DNA from: Flavobacteriaceae bacterium
GTDB taxonomy: Bacteria > Bacteroidota > Bacteroidia > Flavobacteriales > Flavobacteriaceae
Length of the DNA: 33,477 nt
Direction of reading: 5' to 3'
Assembly: GCA_013003555.1 (NCBI GenBank)
Contig: JABDIV010000042.1
Coordinates: 1-33,477, forward strand
The notes under the pieces are model-generated. The model was not told the origin of the DNA, searched no databases, and was given only the letters and a program-made list of their open reading frames with translations. The position numbers were made by a program, and so were the translations under genes. Below, piece after piece: positions 32,836 to 33,477 of the stretch (positions are counted from its first letter, which is position 1; each line of letters starts with the position of its first letter).

Positions 32836-33477
32836 TTAATCAACAATAACCTTCTTATTGATGATTCGGTTTGTATCCGTTTGAACACTTACCATATAGA
32901 TGCCACTACTTATGTTTGTGATTGATAAGCCATCTGCCATTTGTGATGCAGACAACTCGCCAAATTGGTATACTGTTTTTCCTGACATGTCAATCAGGTT
33001 AAGTTTTTTACTGCTCTCTCTCAAGCCCTTGATATAGAGCATATCATTCTGGGTGCCATAATAAATCGAGATCCCATCTATAAGAACATCCTCCTCGCTT
33101 AAGGTGTCATGACTCTCAAACACGATACTGAATCGATCGGTGTATTCACCAGCCTCTGATGTGAAGCTATACGCATCACCTGTGGTCAGGTCAAAATAAG
33201 TATTGGTATAACTGTCCTTTAAGTAAACCTGCTGGTTTTCTAGATTGGTAAACTCTATAGCTGAGATCTCAAGACTGTGCTCGCCTGTGGTTTTGATCAC
33301 CAAAGGAATCTCCATTCCAACTGTGATTTGAGGATAAGCCTGGGCGATCATCTTCTGATCTTCCCACATTGTGTACATGTCCTCGCTTTTGGCGTCAAAC
33401 AATTTGGCGTCATAGCCATAGTCGTATGCCATGGTCGTAGCATCACTAAAACCAACTACCATCTCTCTGGACAGGCC
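32836..33477 (-). CDS. C-terminal part of a secreted protein with T9SS type-A sorting domain, partial
   Basis: The frame runs open to the window edge (codons for GLSREMVVGF precede the internal Met at 33462), so this is the last ~213 residues of a larger protein. The final ~70 residues (LYIKGLRESSKKLNLIDMSGKTVYQF..GIYMVSVQTDTNRIINKKVIVD) match the type-A C-terminal sorting domain of type IX secretion substrates, which ends in a KKxxxD-like motif. The part before it (about 33462 to 33040) is beta-rich, with FSDATTMAYDYGYDAKLFDAKSEDMYT..., a pattern frequent in long multi-domain cell-surface proteins of Flavobacteriia. Its activity cannot be read from this fragment. A terminator separates it from ileS. 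Confidence 0.85.
   Translation of the reverse strand, partial: GLSREMVVGFSDATTMAYDYGYDAKLFDAKSEDMYTMWEDQKMIAQAYPQITVGMEIPLVIKTTGEHSLEISAIEFTNLENQQVYLKDSYTNTYFDLTTGDAYSFTSEAGEYTDRFSIVFESHDTLSEEDVLIDGISIYYGTQNDMLYIKGLRESSKKLNLIDMSGKTVYQFGELSASQMADGLSITNISSGIYMVSVQTDTNRIINKKVIVD

Noticed and set aside
1..33477. Mobile elements, CRISPR arrays or tRNA genes
   Set aside because: No transposase, direct-repeat array or cloverleaf sequence was recognised on either strand; gene content looks like a stable chromosomal backbone.

Overview
The window looks like chromosome of a member of the Bacteroidota, most likely family Flavobacteriaceae. The evidence is the type IX secretion parts (PorP/SprF and PorE-like proteins, a C-terminal sorting-domain protein at each edge), carboxypeptidase-regulatory TonB-dependent receptors, a DUF5689 lipoprotein, a eukaryotic-like IleRS, and -7 boxes of the Bacteroidota form TAnnTTTG. 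I see no tRNA, rRNA, CRISPR array, insertion sequence or phage gene. No stretch above 300 bases lacks a gene; the longest gaps are about 140-155 bases (7773-7914, 12258-12405, 17057-17205, 19534-19686).

Layout. 1-3065 (+): the end of a secreted type-B sorting-domain adhesin, then porP/sprF-like and porE-like genes in one operon closed by a strong terminator. 3064-3444 (-): a small membrane protein. 3513-8976: a module of a TonB-dependent receptor and its DUF5689 lipoprotein (-), divergent from a secreted endonuclease/exonuclease/phosphatase (+), with two -7 boxes only about 20 bases apart. 9004-12257 (-): a second TonB-dependent receptor, then a small four-helix membrane protein. 12406-17056 (-): an operon of DUF3108 protein, tryptophan 2,3-dioxygenase-like protein, M23 lipoprotein and glucose-6-phosphate isomerase. 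17206-19533 (-): hmgA-hppD, the central steps of tyrosine breakdown. 19687-23700 (-): uvrC and a patatin/outer-membrane-barrel fusion. 23783-25626 (+): a RimK-type ligase with an AstE/AspA-type zinc hydrolase. 25631-28858 (-): a secreted protein with an OmpA-like domain, lspA, and a small secreted beta-repeat protein. 28921-32713 (-): ileS with a DksA/TraR-like gene. 32836-edge (-): the C-terminal part of a type-A sorting-domain secreted protein.

How they work together. Much of the window concerns the envelope: T9SS cargo and its outer-membrane/peptidoglycan partners, two TonB-dependent uptake systems, lipoprotein processing and an M23 hydrolase. The metabolic core is aromatic amino acid degradation: HppD and HmgA turn 4-hydroxyphenylpyruvate into maleylacetoacetate, with a tryptophan-opening dioxygenase next door, but no fumarylacetoacetase or phenylalanine hydroxylase is in view. 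Points most worth following: the altered GXHH signature in IleRS, the RimK-AspA pair, the nuclease/TonB/DUF5689 module, the Cys in the M23 HxH motif, and a promoter that appears to lie inside the preceding terminator.

Several of the longest reading frames begin at TTG or at an upstream in-frame ATG. I moved those starts to ATG codons that restore the family N-terminus (rimK, lspA, ileS, the DksA-like gene, patatin, nuclease, DUF5689 lipoprotein).
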